Shown here in pieces: positions 1 through 7,980 of a stretch of 35,448 nucleotides of DNA (position 1 is its first letter; each line of letters starts with the position of its first letter). The notes below the pieces were generated by a model that did not search any database, was not told the origin of the DNA, and saw only the letters and a list, made by a program, of their open reading frames with translations. A program made the translations under genes and the position numbers. The stretch spans positions 1 to 35,448 of the forward strand of contig NZ_JAHVAB010000023.1 in NCBI RefSeq assembly GCF_019264445.1, in the 5' to 3' direction. The DNA is from Hydrogenophaga sp. Lineage in GTDB: Bacteria > Pseudomonadota > Gammaproteobacteria > Burkholderiales > Burkholderiaceae_C.

Positions 1-1
1 G

Positions 2-283
2 CTCACGGTGGTGACCGCCCAGCGCGAGCGCATTGCGGTGGGGCAGACGGCCGCCGGTCAGGTGCGCGAGCTGCAGCTGCGCACGCGCTTCACTTTCCGC
101 CTGCGCTCGGCCACCGACAAAGACCTGATCGAAGACGTCGAACTGCTGCTGGAGCGCGACATGAGCTTCAGCGAGACCGCCGTGCTCTCCAAGGACGCCG
201 AAGAAGCCCTGTTGTTCCGCGACATGGCCTCGGACGTGGTGCAGCAGGTGGTGCGCCGCATGGCGGCCGTGAAGTCGCTCTGA
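2..283 (+). CDS. lptE: LPS-assembly lipoprotein LptE, C-terminal part (cut by window edge)
   Basis: This is the last 93 codons of a gene that begins before the window; the frame is open from base 2 and the GTG at base 8 is not the start. The residues match the C-terminal half of betaproteobacterial LptE: an RELQLRTRFTFRL strand, then an ELLLERDMSFSE segment and a helix with LLFRDMASDVVQQVVRR. LptE is an outer-membrane lipoprotein that plugs the LptD barrel and helps place lipopolysaccharide on the cell surface. The lipobox is outside the window, so that part cannot be checked. holA follows 16 bases after the stop; lptE-holA adjacency is usual in this order, which supports both calls. Confidence 0.88.
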   Translation, partial: LTVVTAQRERIAVGQTAAGQVRELQLRTRFTFRLRSATDKDLIEDVELLLERDMSFSETAVLSKDAEEALLFRDMASDVVQQVVRRMAAVKSL

Positions 284-299
284 CGCGCGGGGCGCCTGC

Positions 300-1352
300 A
301 TGCAGATTGCCGCACCGCAACTCGCCGCCCAGCTGCAGCGGGGCTTGAGAAGCCTCTACACCCTGCACGGCGACGAGCCGCTGCTGGTGCAGGAAGCGGC
401 GGACGCCATCCGCGCCGCCGCGCGCGAGCAGGGCTACACCGAGCGCACGGTGCACACCGTGGCGGGCGCGCATTTCGACTGGGGCGAGGTGCTGGCCAGT
501 GGCGGTTCGATGAGCCTGTTTGCCGACAAGCAGCTGATTGAAATCCGCATTCCCTCGGGCAAGCCCGGCAAGGACGGCTCGCAGGTGCTGCAGCGGATCG
601 CCGAAGCCGCGCAGGGCAATGACAGCACGCTCACGCTGGTGCTGCTGCCGCGCCTGGACATGGCCACGCAGAAGGGCGCGTGGTTTGCCGCGCTGGAGAG
701 CTTTGGCGCCACCGTGAAGCTCGACCCGGTGGACCGCAAGGCCCTGCCGCAATGGATCGCCCAGCGCCTGCAGCAGCAGGGGCAACACGTGGCCGCAGGC
801 GAAGAGGGGCAGCGCACGCTGCAGTTTTTTGCCGACCGGGTGGAGGGCAACCTGCTGGCCGCGCACCAGGAGATCCAGAAGCTCGCGCTGCTGCACCCGG
901 CCGGCGCGCTGAGCTTTGAGCAGGTGGAGGCGGCGGTGCTGAACGTGGCGCGCTACGACGCCTTCAAGCTCGCCGAGGCGGTGTTGGGCGGGCAGGTGCA
1001 GCGCGTGCAGCGCATGCTCGATGGCCTGCAGGCCGAGGGCGAGGCACCGGTGCTGGTGCACTGGGCGCTGTCGGAAGACATTCGCACGCTGCACCGCATC
1101 CGCACGGCGATGGACGCGGGCCGGCCGTTGCCGATGGCCTTGCGCGAGAACCGGGTGTGGGGTGTGAAAGAAAAGCTCATGGAGCGCGCCCTGCCGCTGC
1201 TGAGCATGGCCACGTTGTCGCGCTGGCTGGACGACGCACACACGGTGGACGGCATCGTGAAGGGCCTGAAGGTGCCTTCCTGGCCGGCCGATCCCTGGCA
1301 GGCGTTGCAGCAGATGGCGATGAAGGTTTCTCTGGCCTGTTCGGTTCGGTAA
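300..1352 (+). CDS. holA: DNA polymerase III subunit delta
   Basis: This 350-residue protein has the normal length for HolA, the clamp-loader subunit that opens the beta sliding clamp during replication. The N-terminus (MQIAAPQLAAQL, then YTLHGDEPLLVQEAADAIR) is the typical start of domain I. Further on are a DKQLIEIRIPSGKPGK segment, the FFADRVEGNLLAAHQEIQKL helix and the C-terminal collar-like domain with VLVHWALSEDIRTLHRIR. The ATG at 300 follows the lptE stop by 16 bases, so the two genes are probably cotranscribed. In relatives proA often follows holA directly; here proA lies about 18.6 kb downstream. The last 15 or so codons are less conserved in character. Confidence 0.95.
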   Translation: MQIAAPQLAAQLQRGLRSLYTLHGDEPLLVQEAADAIRAAAREQGYTERTVHTVAGAHFDWGEVLASGGSMSLFADKQLIEIRIPSGKPGKDGSQVLQRIAEAAQGNDSTLTLVLLPRLDMATQKGAWFAALESFGATVKLDPVDRKALPQWIAQRLQQQGQHVAAGEEGQRTLQFFADRVEGNLLAAHQEIQKLALLHPAGALSFEQVEAAVLNVARYDAFKLAEAVLGGQVQRVQRMLDGLQAEGEAPVLVHWALSEDIRTLHRIRTAMDAGRPLPMALRENRVWGVKEKLMERALPLLSMATLSRWLDDAHTVDGIVKGLKVPSWPADPWQALQQMAMKVSLACSVR

Positions 1353-1649
1353 GACCGGTTTCGTTGCAGCGGGTGTGGCGAGGTCGGGTGGCCCGGTCAT
1401 TCGGGCACCGGCCGCTCGCGGATGTGTACCCGGGCATGCAGCGACCGCTTCATCAACACCGGGCAGGCGCACCGTCTTTTGTGGCAACCGCGAATGGGGC
1501 CAGCGCCCGCTTGCCCAAACCACCCGCCCCCGGTGCGATGGTGGCGCACCAGGATTGGTGAACCAAGGCTTCCTCATAGGCCGGAGCGGGCGGGCGCCGC
1601 CATCGTCCTGGCGCGAGGTAGACGCACGAAACGCAACGAAAGAAAAAAC
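1353..1649. other. Gap between convergent holA and araC-type gene, with nested palindromes
   Basis: About 300 bases with no convincing gene. The only structures I see are two overlapping inverted repeats. GGTGCG at 1532-1537 pairs with CGCACC at 1545-1550, and CACCA at 1547-1551 pairs with TGGTG at 1556-1560. They lie between the 3' ends of two convergent genes, so a transcription-end or RNA-stability role is more likely than a promoter operator. No T-run follows on either strand. Confidence 0.4.
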
Positions 1650-2603
1650 TCAGGCAGCGGAACGAGAAGACCGCAACGCCGATTCCCGGAAATCGCTCGG
1701 TGACTGCCCGGTGTGCTCGCGGAACACGCGGCTGAAGTGCGCGCCGTTGTTGAAGCCCCAGGAAAACGCGATCTCGGTGATGGTGCGGTGCGCGCGCGCG
1801 GGGTGCGCCAGCTCGCGCATGCAGGCCTGAATGCGCTGGCGCTGGATGTAGTGGGCCAGCGTGTTGTCTTCTTCGCTGAAGGCTTTGTGCAGGTGGCGCT
1901 TGCTGCAGTTGAGCGCCTGCGCGATGTGGTCCACCGTGAGCGACGGGTCGCGCAGGTGCTGGCCGATGTGCTCGCGGATTCGGTCGCGAAACGCCTCCAG
2001 CTGCGTGGTGCCGTTCTCGCGCCCGGCCAGTTCCTGCAATGACAGGCGCACCAGCTCCACGATGAGCTCGCCCGCGCCGCGTGCGGCGTTCTCGCTCATG
2101 CCGGGCAGCTCCTGGTAGGTGGTGCGCATGGTCTCCAGCGCCACGCGCGCGATGCCACTCACGCCGCCCACATGCCGCGCCATCAGCGGCTCCAGCCGCA
2201 GGCCGCGCTCGGTGAGTTGCTCCTTGGGCAGCATCACGATGAGGTGTTCCACGCGCTCGGGGTTGGCAATCTCGTAGCTGCCCGTGGTGTCGTAGATGGC
2301 CCAGCCGCCGGGGCGCACCCAGGCCTCGCGGTTGTGCTGCTGCACGCCCGCGCTGCCCTGCCAGGGCGCCACGATCTTGAGGTACGCGCGCTCGCTGCCG
2401 CGCGCCAGCTGCTGGGTGCGCAGCACGCGGTGGCGGTTCGCCTCCAGCTTGGTCAGCACGACGTCGCCCGCGTGCGAGGCGTGCATATGGCCGTCAAAGT
2501 CGTGGTCGCCGTACAGGTCCGACTCCAGCCCGCCAAAGTGCGTCCACACCCAGTCGCGCCAGATCGCCGCGCGCTCGCCGGGGGCGACGCTGTCGGTGGT
2601 CAT
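1650..2603 (-). CDS. AraC-family transcriptional regulator (FeaR-like architecture)
   Basis: A 317-residue regulator with an N-terminal ligand-sensing domain of the AraC_binding_2 kind and a C-terminal AraC helix-turn-helix pair. The sensing part runs from DWVWTHFGGLES through GWAIYDTTGSYEI to ERGLRLEPLMARHVGG. The DNA-binding part includes SLTVDHIAQALNCSKRHLHKAF and the second helix pair ITEIAFSWGFNNGAHFSRVFREHTGQSPSDFR. I chose the ATG at 2603. A TTG at 2624 has a CGGAG 7 bases upstream and would add seven residues. The gene is divergent from the binding protein of the ABC transporter cluster, so it is the obvious local regulator of that cluster and its aldehyde dehydrogenase. FeaR, of similar layout, controls phenylacetaldehyde dehydrogenase; the ligand here is unknown. 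Confidence 0.9.
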   Translation of the reverse strand: MTTDSVAPGERAAIWRDWVWTHFGGLESDLYGDHDFDGHMHASHAGDVVLTKLEANRHRVLRTQQLARGSERAYLKIVAPWQGSAGVQQHNREAWVRPGGWAIYDTTGSYEIANPERVEHLIVMLPKEQLTERGLRLEPLMARHVGGVSGIARVALETMRTTYQELPGMSENAARGAGELIVELVRLSLQELAGRENGTTQLEAFRDRIREHIGQHLRDPSLTVDHIAQALNCSKRHLHKAFSEEDNTLAHYIQRQRIQACMRELAHPARAHRTITEIAFSWGFNNGAHFSRVFREHTGQSPSDFRESALRSSRSAA

Positions 2604-2713
2604 GGTGGACGTGGGGGAATTCAAGGCCGGGCTCCGTGAAAGGGCGATGGGAAATTATGGGGTGCGGCCCCGCCGCGCGTGCGGCGCGATCTCAAGGGTT
2701 AACCCGAAGCGGC

Positions 2714-2753
2714 GTGCACATTCCGACAAGCAGCCAGTGCACCGACAGCAAAG
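2714..2753. promoter_or_regulatory. Candidate operator: directly repeated GTGCAC-containing sites
   Basis: Two GTGCAC palindromes at 2714-2719 and 2737-2742 are each followed by a similar CCGACA/CCGACAG sequence, giving direct half-sites 23 bases apart. They lie in the divergent region between the AraC-type gene and the ABC cluster, just upstream of the -10-like TACGAT. AraC-family proteins usually bind direct repeats, so this is a plausible operator. It is an inference from position and repetition only. Confidence 0.3.
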
Positions 2754-2771
2754 CGGCGCGCGCACGTTCTG

Positions 2772-2781
2772 CCTACGATGG
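2772..2781 (+). promoter_or_regulatory. CCTACGATGG promoter-like motif before the ABC cluster
   Basis: The hexamer TACGAT (2774-2779) is a reasonable -10 box. The same 10-mer occurs identically at 27273 and 34587, each time just upstream of a gene on the same strand. Here it leaves a leader of about 30 bases with a strong AGGAG before the ATG at 2817. I see no convincing -35 box. Confidence 0.4.
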
Positions 2782-2816
2782 CCTCCCGGTTCAACACAAC
2801 TCCAGGAGACACAGCC

Positions 2817-4013
2817 ATGGCCCATCCCAATCGACGTCTGGTCATCCAAAGCGCCGCCGCCACGGTGGGCGCCATGTCCTTCGCGCCGCAGCTGCTCGCG
2901 CAGCCCGCGCCCGTGCGCATCGGCTATTCGATGTCGCGCACCGGCCCCTGGACGGGTGGCGCGCAGGTGAGCCAGGAGCCCAACTACCTGCTGTGGGCCG
3001 AGCAGCAGAACGCCGCCGGCGGCCTGGACGTCAAGGGCGTGCGCCGCAAGATCGAGCTGATCAGCAGCGACGACCGCAGCGACATGGAAACCGTGGTGCG
3101 CACTTACGAAAAGCTCATGGGCAGCGACAAGGTCGACCTGGTGCTGCCGCCCTGGGGCAGCAACGCGAACTTCGCGGTGGCTCCGCTGGCCAACCGCATG
3201 GGCTACCCGTTTCTCGCGCCCACCGCGCTCTCGCGCCGCCTGGCCGAAATGAAGCTGCCCTACTTCTTCCTCTTGCTGCAGCAGCCCAAGCCCATGTGCG
3301 ATGCGCTGGTGGAGATGTTCAAGGCCAACGGCGTGAAGACCGTGGCCGTGGTGTACGTCGACGACCTCTTCGGGCTGGAGAACTACTCGGCGCTCAAGGT
3401 CGCGCTGCAGGGCACGGGTATCAGCCTGGTGCAGGAAACCAGCTACCCCGGCGGCGTGAAAGACCTCTCGCCCACGCTGCGCAGCATCAAGGACAAGAAC
3501 CCCGACGCGTTCGTGGGCTTCACCTACCCGCCCGACACCATCCTGGCCAGCCGCCAGAGCAAGGAGATCGGCTTCAACCCGAAGTTCTTCTACGCGTCGG
3601 TGGGCACCGCCTTCCCGCTCTACAAGAACGTGATGACGCCCGCCGGGGCCGAAGGCGTGCTGGGCATGGGCTCGTGGAACGGCAAGACCAGCCCGGGCGC
3701 GAAGGCGTACTTCGACGCGCACGTGGCGAGCCAGAAGAAGGAACCCGATCGCTGGGCCAGCGGCGCCTGCTGGGCCGGTCTGGAGATCCTCACCAACGCC
3801 GTCAAGGCGCAGGGCCTGGACCGCAAGGCCATCCGCGACTACGTGGCCAACACCACGCACAAAACCATCATTGGCGACATCAAGTTCAACGGCAGTGAAA
3901 ACGTGGGCACGCCGGGCACGGTGGGCCAATGGCAGAACGGCGAGTTCGAGGTGGTGTGGCCGCAGAAGGTGGCGACCGCGAAACTGAACCCGGCCAAGCC
4001 GGTGTGGAAGTAA
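2817..4013 (+). CDS. ABC transporter substrate-binding protein, branched-chain amino acid (HAAT) type
   Basis: A 398-residue periplasmic binding protein of the Peripla_BP_6/LivK-like fold. The ATG at 2817 has AGGAG at 2804-2808, so I prefer it to an upstream in-frame ATG at 2778. The N-terminus (NRRLVIQSAAATVG, cleaved near LLAQPAP) is an export signal with a twin-arginine-like pair but no full Tat consensus. The mature part starts VRIGYSMSRTGPWTGG, a typical glycine-rich ligand-cleft start, and continues with ISSDDRSD and FVGFTYPPDT. It should capture the substrate for the LivHMGF-like components that follow. The family binds amino acids, amides and many aromatic or aliphatic acids. The neighbouring aldehyde dehydrogenase hints at an aromatic substrate, but the sequence does not decide this. 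Confidence 0.92.
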   Translation: MAHPNRRLVIQSAAATVGAMSFAPQLLAQPAPVRIGYSMSRTGPWTGGAQVSQEPNYLLWAEQQNAAGGLDVKGVRRKIELISSDDRSDMETVVRTYEKLMGSDKVDLVLPPWGSNANFAVAPLANRMGYPFLAPTALSRRLAEMKLPYFFLLLQQPKPMCDALVEMFKANGVKTVAVVYVDDLFGLENYSALKVALQGTGISLVQETSYPGGVKDLSPTLRSIKDKNPDAFVGFTYPPDTILASRQSKEIGFNPKFFYASVGTAFPLYKNVMTPAGAEGVLGMGSWNGKTSPGAKAYFDAHVASQKKEPDRWASGACWAGLEILTNAVKAQGLDRKAIRDYVANTTHKTIIGDIKFNGSENVGTPGTVGQWQNGEFEVVWPQKVATAKLNPAKPVWK

Positions 4014-4055
4014 GGCTCCATTCCTCCTGACCCCGTTCCCTGTTCGCCTGAGTCC

Positions 4056-4118
4056 CCCCCGTCCGGGCTGAGTACTCCCCCGTTAGGGCTGAGCACTCCC
4101 CCGTTCGGGCTGAGCCTG
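4056..4118. repeat. Three tandem 21-bp copies of a repeat-arm head
   Basis: Three consecutive 21-base units at 4056-4076, 4077-4097 and 4098-4118 share CCCCCGTNNGGGCTGAG and differ at a few positions. The third runs directly into the complete palindromic element at 4098-4175. It looks like stepwise duplication of the outer arm of that element. Confidence 0.8.
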
Positions 4119-4175
4119 TCGAAGCCCATCCAGAAACTTCTGGGTGAGCCCTTCGACAAGCTCAGGGCGAACGGG
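4098..4175. repeat. Long palindromic intergenic repeat (copy 1)
   Basis: A left arm with CCGTTCGGGCTGAGCCTG and GTCGAAGCCC is matched by a right arm, TGAGCCCTTCGACAAGC then TCAGGGCGAACGGG, in inverted order with a few mismatches. A small second stem, CCAGAA-AC-TTCTGG (4130-4143), fills the loop. The transcript would fold into a hairpin of about 30 base pairs between the binding-protein gene and livH. Similar GTTCGGGCTGAGCCTGTCGA elements are common intergenic repeats in this bacterial group. The hairpin may stabilise the 5' message and lower expression of the downstream membrane genes relative to the binding protein; that role is inference. Confidence 0.85.
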
Positions 4176-4200
4176 TGCTTGTTTTCCCCAGCCCCAACGT

Positions 4201-5103
4201 ATGTCCTTCTCCGCCTGGCTAGAACTCATCGCCTCCGGTCTCATCACCGGTGGCATCTATGCGCTCGTCGCGCTCGGGCTGAATTTGCAGTACGGGTTGA
4301 TGCGCATCCTCAACATTGCGCACGGCGAATTCCTGATGGTGGGCGCCTTCCTCACGTGGATGGTGCAGACCTCCTTCGGGCTTTCGCCGCTGTGGATGAT
4401 CCCGGTGTCGTTCGGGCTGCTGTTTGCCGTGGGTGTGGCGGTGCACTGGCTGTGCTTTCGCCGCCTCACCCGCACCTCGCCCAACCTCGATGTGTTCGAG
4501 GCGCGCGGCCTGATGGTGGCCTTCGGCCTGATGTTCCTGGTGCAGAACTTCATCTCCTACGTGTGGGGCGGCGATCTGCGCGGCTACGACTACCTCACGC
4601 AACCGCTGGCCATTCCGCTGCCGGGGGGCAGTGCGCAATTCGCGGTCAACAAGCTGGTGGTGTTTGCGCTCGCGCTGCTCTTCAGCGGGGCGCTCATCGT
4701 GCTGCTGCGCACCACGCTGCTGGGCAAGGGCGTGCGCGCGCTGATGCAGTCGCCCACGGGTGCACAGCTCATGGGCATCAACACGCGGCGCCTGCACCCC
4801 ATGATGTTCGGCATCGGCCTGGGCCTCTCGGGCGTGGCCGGCTGCCTGCTCTCCATGGCCTACACCATCAGCCCGTCCATGGGCGAGCCCTACACCGTCA
4901 CGGCGCTCATCGTCATCACGCTGGGCGGCTTCGGCAGCATGAGCGGGGCGCTTGCGGGCGGCCTGCTGCTGGGCGTGATCGAAGCGCTGGGCATGCATTT
5001 CACCAACCCGTCGCTCAAGGCGCTGCTGAGTTACGTGGTCTTCATCAGCGTCTTGCTGTTGCGCCCCGAAGGGCTCTTTTCCCGCAAATCACGCAAAGCA
5101 TGA
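4201..5103 (+). CDS. Branched-chain amino acid-type ABC transporter permease (LivH-like)
   Basis: A 300-residue polytopic membrane protein of the LivH family, one half of the inner-membrane channel. The start MSFSAWLELIASGLITGGIYAL and the LQYGLMRILNIAHGEF segment are diagnostic. The cytoplasmic coupling loop is GKGVRALMQSPTGAQLMGIN, which contacts the ATPases. The C-terminus has ITLGGFGSMSGALAGG and LLRPEGLF, both typical. I chose the ATG at 4201, where the family alignment begins. There is no obvious Shine-Dalgarno before it, and the palindromic repeat ends only about 25 bases upstream. The stop overlaps the start of the next permease gene (ATGA), so translation of the two is likely coupled. 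Confidence 0.93.
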   Translation: MSFSAWLELIASGLITGGIYALVALGLNLQYGLMRILNIAHGEFLMVGAFLTWMVQTSFGLSPLWMIPVSFGLLFAVGVAVHWLCFRRLTRTSPNLDVFEARGLMVAFGLMFLVQNFISYVWGGDLRGYDYLTQPLAIPLPGGSAQFAVNKLVVFALALLFSGALIVLLRTTLLGKGVRALMQSPTGAQLMGINTRRLHPMMFGIGLGLSGVAGCLLSMAYTISPSMGEPYTVTALIVITLGGFGSMSGALAGGLLLGVIEALGMHFTNPSLKALLSYVVFISVLLLRPEGLFSRKSRKA

Positions 5104-6128
5104 CCTCCCGCCAATTCCTCATCCGCGACCTGCTGGTCCTCTTCGGCCTGGCGGGCTGGGCCGTGGCGCTGCCCGGCTTTGCCAGCGAGTTCGTCGTCTC
5201 CATGGCGCTCACCTGCCTGATGTACATCGCGCTCTCGTCGAGCTGGGCGCTGTTTTGCGGCACCACGCGCTACCTCTCGCTGGCCACCTCGGCCTTCTTC
5301 GGCATCGGCGCCTACGCCAGCGCCATTCTGCTGGAGAAGGTGTCCTGGGCGCAGGCCATCGGGCTGGGTGCGCTCATTGCCGCGGCGGTGGCGGTGGTCA
5401 TGGGGGCGGCGGTGCTTCACCTGCGCGGCACCTACTTCGCGGTGCTCACCTTCGGCATGACGGAGCTGATCCGCCACGCCATCAGCTACTTCGAAAAAAG
5501 CGTGACCGGCACCGTGGGCCGCGTGCTCATGGTCGTGCCTGAGCGCGACACCATCTACTTCACGGTGTTGCTGCTTGCGGTGGGCACGGTGGCGTTGTCC
5601 ATCGGCATCCGCCGCACGCGCTTTGGGCTGGCCATGCTCGGCATTGGCGCGGACGAGCAGCGCGCGCAGACGCTGGGCGTGAACACCCGCCTGGTGAAGA
5701 TCGCGGGCTTTGCACTGACCGCCGCCGTGGCGGGAGCGGTGGGCGCGGCCATGTCGGTACGCTGGACGTACATCGACCCGCACACCGTGTTCAACCCCTT
5801 CATCGGTTTCCAGACCGTGCTGATCGCGCTCATTGGCGGCGCGGCCACGCTGTGGGGCCCGCTGATTGCGGCCATCGTCTTCAGCGTGCTGGCCGAAACC
5901 CTGCGCCTGCAGGTGCCGCAGATCTACATGATGTCGCTCGGCCTGCTGCTCATTCTGTCGGTGCTCTACCTGCCCGGTGGCCTGGCCTCGGTGCGCACCG
6001 ACACCTTCCGCGGCTGGCGAGACAGCGCCCGCGTCTGGTGGAAAGACCTCAAGGACGATCTGAGCGGCGAGACGACACGCCGCAAGCAGCGAGAGAAAAG
6101 CCTGAGGGAGCGCCGCGATGTGCTTTGA
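5100..6128 (+). CDS. Branched-chain amino acid-type ABC transporter permease (LivM-like)
   Basis: A 342-residue LivM-family permease that pairs with the LivH-like protein. It begins at an ATG overlapping the livH stop by four bases. Features include the SSSWALFCGTTRYLSLATSAFFGIGAY segment (LivM signature around residues 48-75), LRGTYFAVLTFGMTELIR, the coupling loop RRTRFGLAMLGIGADEQRAQTLGVN and the IGGAATLWGPLIAA region. The C-terminal tail is unusually basic and charged (KQREKSLRERRDVL) and extends past the last membrane segment. The frame stays open for more than 900 bases upstream, but that is only the high-GC shadow of livH. Confidence 0.93.
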   Translation: MTSRQFLIRDLLVLFGLAGWAVALPGFASEFVVSMALTCLMYIALSSSWALFCGTTRYLSLATSAFFGIGAYASAILLEKVSWAQAIGLGALIAAAVAVVMGAAVLHLRGTYFAVLTFGMTELIRHAISYFEKSVTGTVGRVLMVVPERDTIYFTVLLLAVGTVALSIGIRRTRFGLAMLGIGADEQRAQTLGVNTRLVKIAGFALTAAVAGAVGAAMSVRWTYIDPHTVFNPFIGFQTVLIALIGGAATLWGPLIAAIVFSVLAETLRLQVPQIYMMSLGLLLILSVLYLPGGLASVRTDTFRGWRDSARVWWKDLKDDLSGETTRRKQREKSLRERRDVL

Positions 6129-6179
6129 AGTGAAGCAAGCACCGCTTCGGCTGTGTCCACATCTGCTTGAGTCGCGCCC

Positions 6180-6304
6180 ATATCCGTTCGGGCTGAGCGC
6201 ATATCCGTTCGGGCTGAGCTTGTCGAAGCCTCTCCACGCCCTTGTCGCAAGAGCCCTTCGACAGGCTCAGGGCGAACGGGGGTTGGTGGCTCAGTGCGAA
6301 CGGG
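6180..6304. repeat. Long palindromic intergenic repeat (copy 2) with duplicated arms
   Basis: Same family as the element at 4098-4175. Two tandem 21-base units containing ATATCCGTTCGGGCTGAGC lie at 6180-6200 and 6201-6221. The second runs on into the full left arm (TTGTCGAAGCC). The right arm, GAGCCCTTCGACAGGC then TCAGGGCGAACGGG, occupies 6251-6280. A shortened second right-arm tip, CTCAGTGCGAACGGGG, lies at 6290-6304. It separates the permease genes from the ATPase genes of one transporter and can form a strong hairpin. Confidence 0.83.
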
Positions 6305-6338
6305 GAGATCTGATGTACGTCGCAGAAGGAGGCCTGAC

Positions 6339-7124
6339 ATGAGCCCGCAACCCCTGCTCGACGCGCGCGAAGTGACGGTGCGCTTTGGCGGCCTCACGGC
6401 TGTGGACGCGGTGAGCGCGCGCTTCATGCCCGGCGAGCTGGTCGGCATCATCGGTCCCAACGGCGCGGGCAAGACGACCTTCTTCAATGCGATCTCCGGC
6501 GTCACCCGGCCCACCAGCGGCGCGCTCTCGGTGCAAGGGCGCGAGCTCGCGGGCAAGGGGCCGCACCGCTTCGCGGCCAACGGGCTGGCGCGCACCTTTC
6601 AAACGCCGCGCACCTTTGGCGACATGCTCGTGCGCGACAACATCGCCTTTGGCCTGAAGTTCGCCGGCCGGCGGCCGCGCAAGTACATCTGGTGGGGCGA
6701 AGAAACGTCGGTGCCCTGGGTGCTGCGCACGCCCGAGAGCATCCTCGGGCTCATCGGCCTGTCTGCGCAGGCCGATCTGCCGGCGGCGGCCATCACGCCC
6801 TCGCAGCAGCGCCTGCTGGAAATCGGCATGGCGCTGGCCACGCGCCCGCGCATGCTGCTGCTCGACGAAGTGGCCGCCGGTCTCACCGAAAACGAGGTGG
6901 AAGAGATGGCGCGCCTGATCCGCCGCCTGCGCGACGAGCTCGACCTCACCGTGGTCTGGATCGAACACGCCGTGACCACGCTGCTGCGGCATGTGGAGCG
7001 CGTGATCGTGCTGCACCAGGGACAGAAGATCGCCGACGGCACGCCCGCCGAGGTGGTGCGCAACGCCGAGGTGATCGAGGCCTACCTGGGCGACGAGATG
7101 AACGAAGAGGAGGCCACCGCATGA
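6339..7124 (+). CDS. Branched-chain amino acid-type ABC transporter ATPase (LivG-like) with degenerate signature
   Basis: A 261-residue ATPase of the LivG family, one of two nucleotide-binding subunits driving uptake. The ATG at 6339 follows AGAAGGAGG at a 6-base spacing. Visible motifs are Walker A GPNGAGKTT (residues 39-47), the Q-loop in ARTFQTPRTFGDM (about 84-96), Walker B RMLLLDE (171-177) and the switch histidine in VVWIEHAV (His210). The ABC signature is unusual: where LivG proteins have LS(Y/G)GQQRRLEIA, this one reads ITPSQQRLLEIG (152-163), so the conserved Gly is Ser. The residue after the Walker B DE is Val rather than Pro. If the protein pairs with the LivF-like subunit, one of the two ATP sites would be altered. 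The stop overlaps the next start. Confidence 0.92.
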   Translation: MSPQPLLDAREVTVRFGGLTAVDAVSARFMPGELVGIIGPNGAGKTTFFNAISGVTRPTSGALSVQGRELAGKGPHRFAANGLARTFQTPRTFGDMLVRDNIAFGLKFAGRRPRKYIWWGEETSVPWVLRTPESILGLIGLSAQADLPAAAITPSQQRLLEIGMALATRPRMLLLDEVAAGLTENEVEEMARLIRRLRDELDLTVVWIEHAVTTLLRHVERVIVLHQGQKIADGTPAEVVRNAEVIEAYLGDEMNEEEATA

Positions 7125-7939
7125 TGTGGTACCGACCGAACCCGTTTGAGCTGGGCGGCGGCGCGCGTGCGCGGCTCAAGGTGCAAGGGCTGTCCGCCGG
7201 CTACGGCGCCTTCCTGGTGCTGCGCGACATCCAGCTCGACATCCAGCCCGGCCTGACCGTGGTGCTCGGCCCCAACGGCGCGGGCAAGACCACGCTGCTC
7301 AAGGCGCTCAATGGCCTCATTGCGCGCCAGGGCACGGTGCTGCTCGACGGGCAGGAGCTGGCCGAGAAGACGCACGAGATCGTGCAGGCCGGCGTGGCCC
7401 TGGTGCCCGAAGGCCGGCAGCTGTTTCCCCAGATGACCGTGACCGAAAACCTCGAACTCGGCGGCTGGCTGGTGCCCAAGGGCGAACGCGCCCGCAGGCT
7501 GGAGCGGGCCTTTGCCGACTTCCCCAAGCTCAAGGAGCGCGCCACCCAGCTCGCCGGCACCATGAGCGGTGGCGAGCAGCAGATGGTGGCCGTGGCGCGC
7601 GCCATGATGTGCGCGCCGCGCCTGCTCATGCTCGACGAACCCTCGCTCGGCCTGGCGCCGCGCATGGTCGATGAACTGCTCGCCATCGTGCGCCGCATCG
7701 CCGACGCCGGCACCACCGTGCTCATGGTCGAGCAGAACGTGAAGAAGGCGCTGGCCGTGGCCGACCGCGGTTATGTGCTCGAGCGCGGCACGCTGGTGGC
7801 CAGCGGGCCGGCAAAGCTGCTCGCGCGCTCCACCGTCATCCGCGAGGCCTACCTCGGCGCCGACAAGGACCCCGCCACCGGCACCACCAGCGCAGCCGAT
7901 GCGGTGGCGCGAAGAAAGGCTGTCGCCGCAATGACCTGA
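7121..7939 (+). CDS. Branched-chain amino acid-type ABC transporter ATPase (LivF-like)
   Basis: A 272-residue LivF-family ATPase, partner of the LivG-like subunit. The ATG at 7121 overlaps the livG stop and has GAAGAGGAGG upstream; a second ATG follows immediately. All catalytic motifs look intact: Walker A GPNGAGKTT (50-58), ALVPEGRQLFPQMTV (93-107, a LivF hallmark), signature MSGGEQQ (148-154), Walker B LLMLDEPSLGLAP (168-180) and the family-specific switch region VLMVEQNVKKAL. The protein has extra residues at both ends compared with typical 235-residue LivF: about 17 before the first strand and about 25 after EAYLG. No partner for the tail is evident. Confidence 0.93.
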   Translation: MMWYRPNPFELGGGARARLKVQGLSAGYGAFLVLRDIQLDIQPGLTVVLGPNGAGKTTLLKALNGLIARQGTVLLDGQELAEKTHEIVQAGVALVPEGRQLFPQMTVTENLELGGWLVPKGERARRLERAFADFPKLKERATQLAGTMSGGEQQMVAVARAMMCAPRLLMLDEPSLGLAPRMVDELLAIVRRIADAGTTVLMVEQNVKKALAVADRGYVLERGTLVASGPAKLLARSTVIREAYLGADKDPATGTTSAADAVARRKAVAAMT

Positions 7940-7980
7940 ATCCAGCCCACCGCCTTTTTTTCCCAGAGCCACCCCTCTCC

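Noticed and set aside
1532..1560. GCACCA-GGAT-TGGTG palindrome resembling an NtrC site
   Set aside because: It lies between the 3' ends of convergent genes, the centre spacing is off, and no nitrogen-control gene is beside it.
168..1577. Long minus-strand frame opposite holA
   Set aside because: Antisense to a clear holA gene and of biased composition.
4179..5099. Upstream extension of the livM frame through livH
   Set aside because: The in-frame ATG at 5100 overlaps the livH stop and matches the family start; the extension is non-family Arg/His-rich shadow.
6313..6342. Nine-codon frame ending on the livG start (ATGA)
   Set aside because: It contains the livG Shine-Dalgarno but has no ribosome site of its own and no codon pattern suggesting an attenuator.
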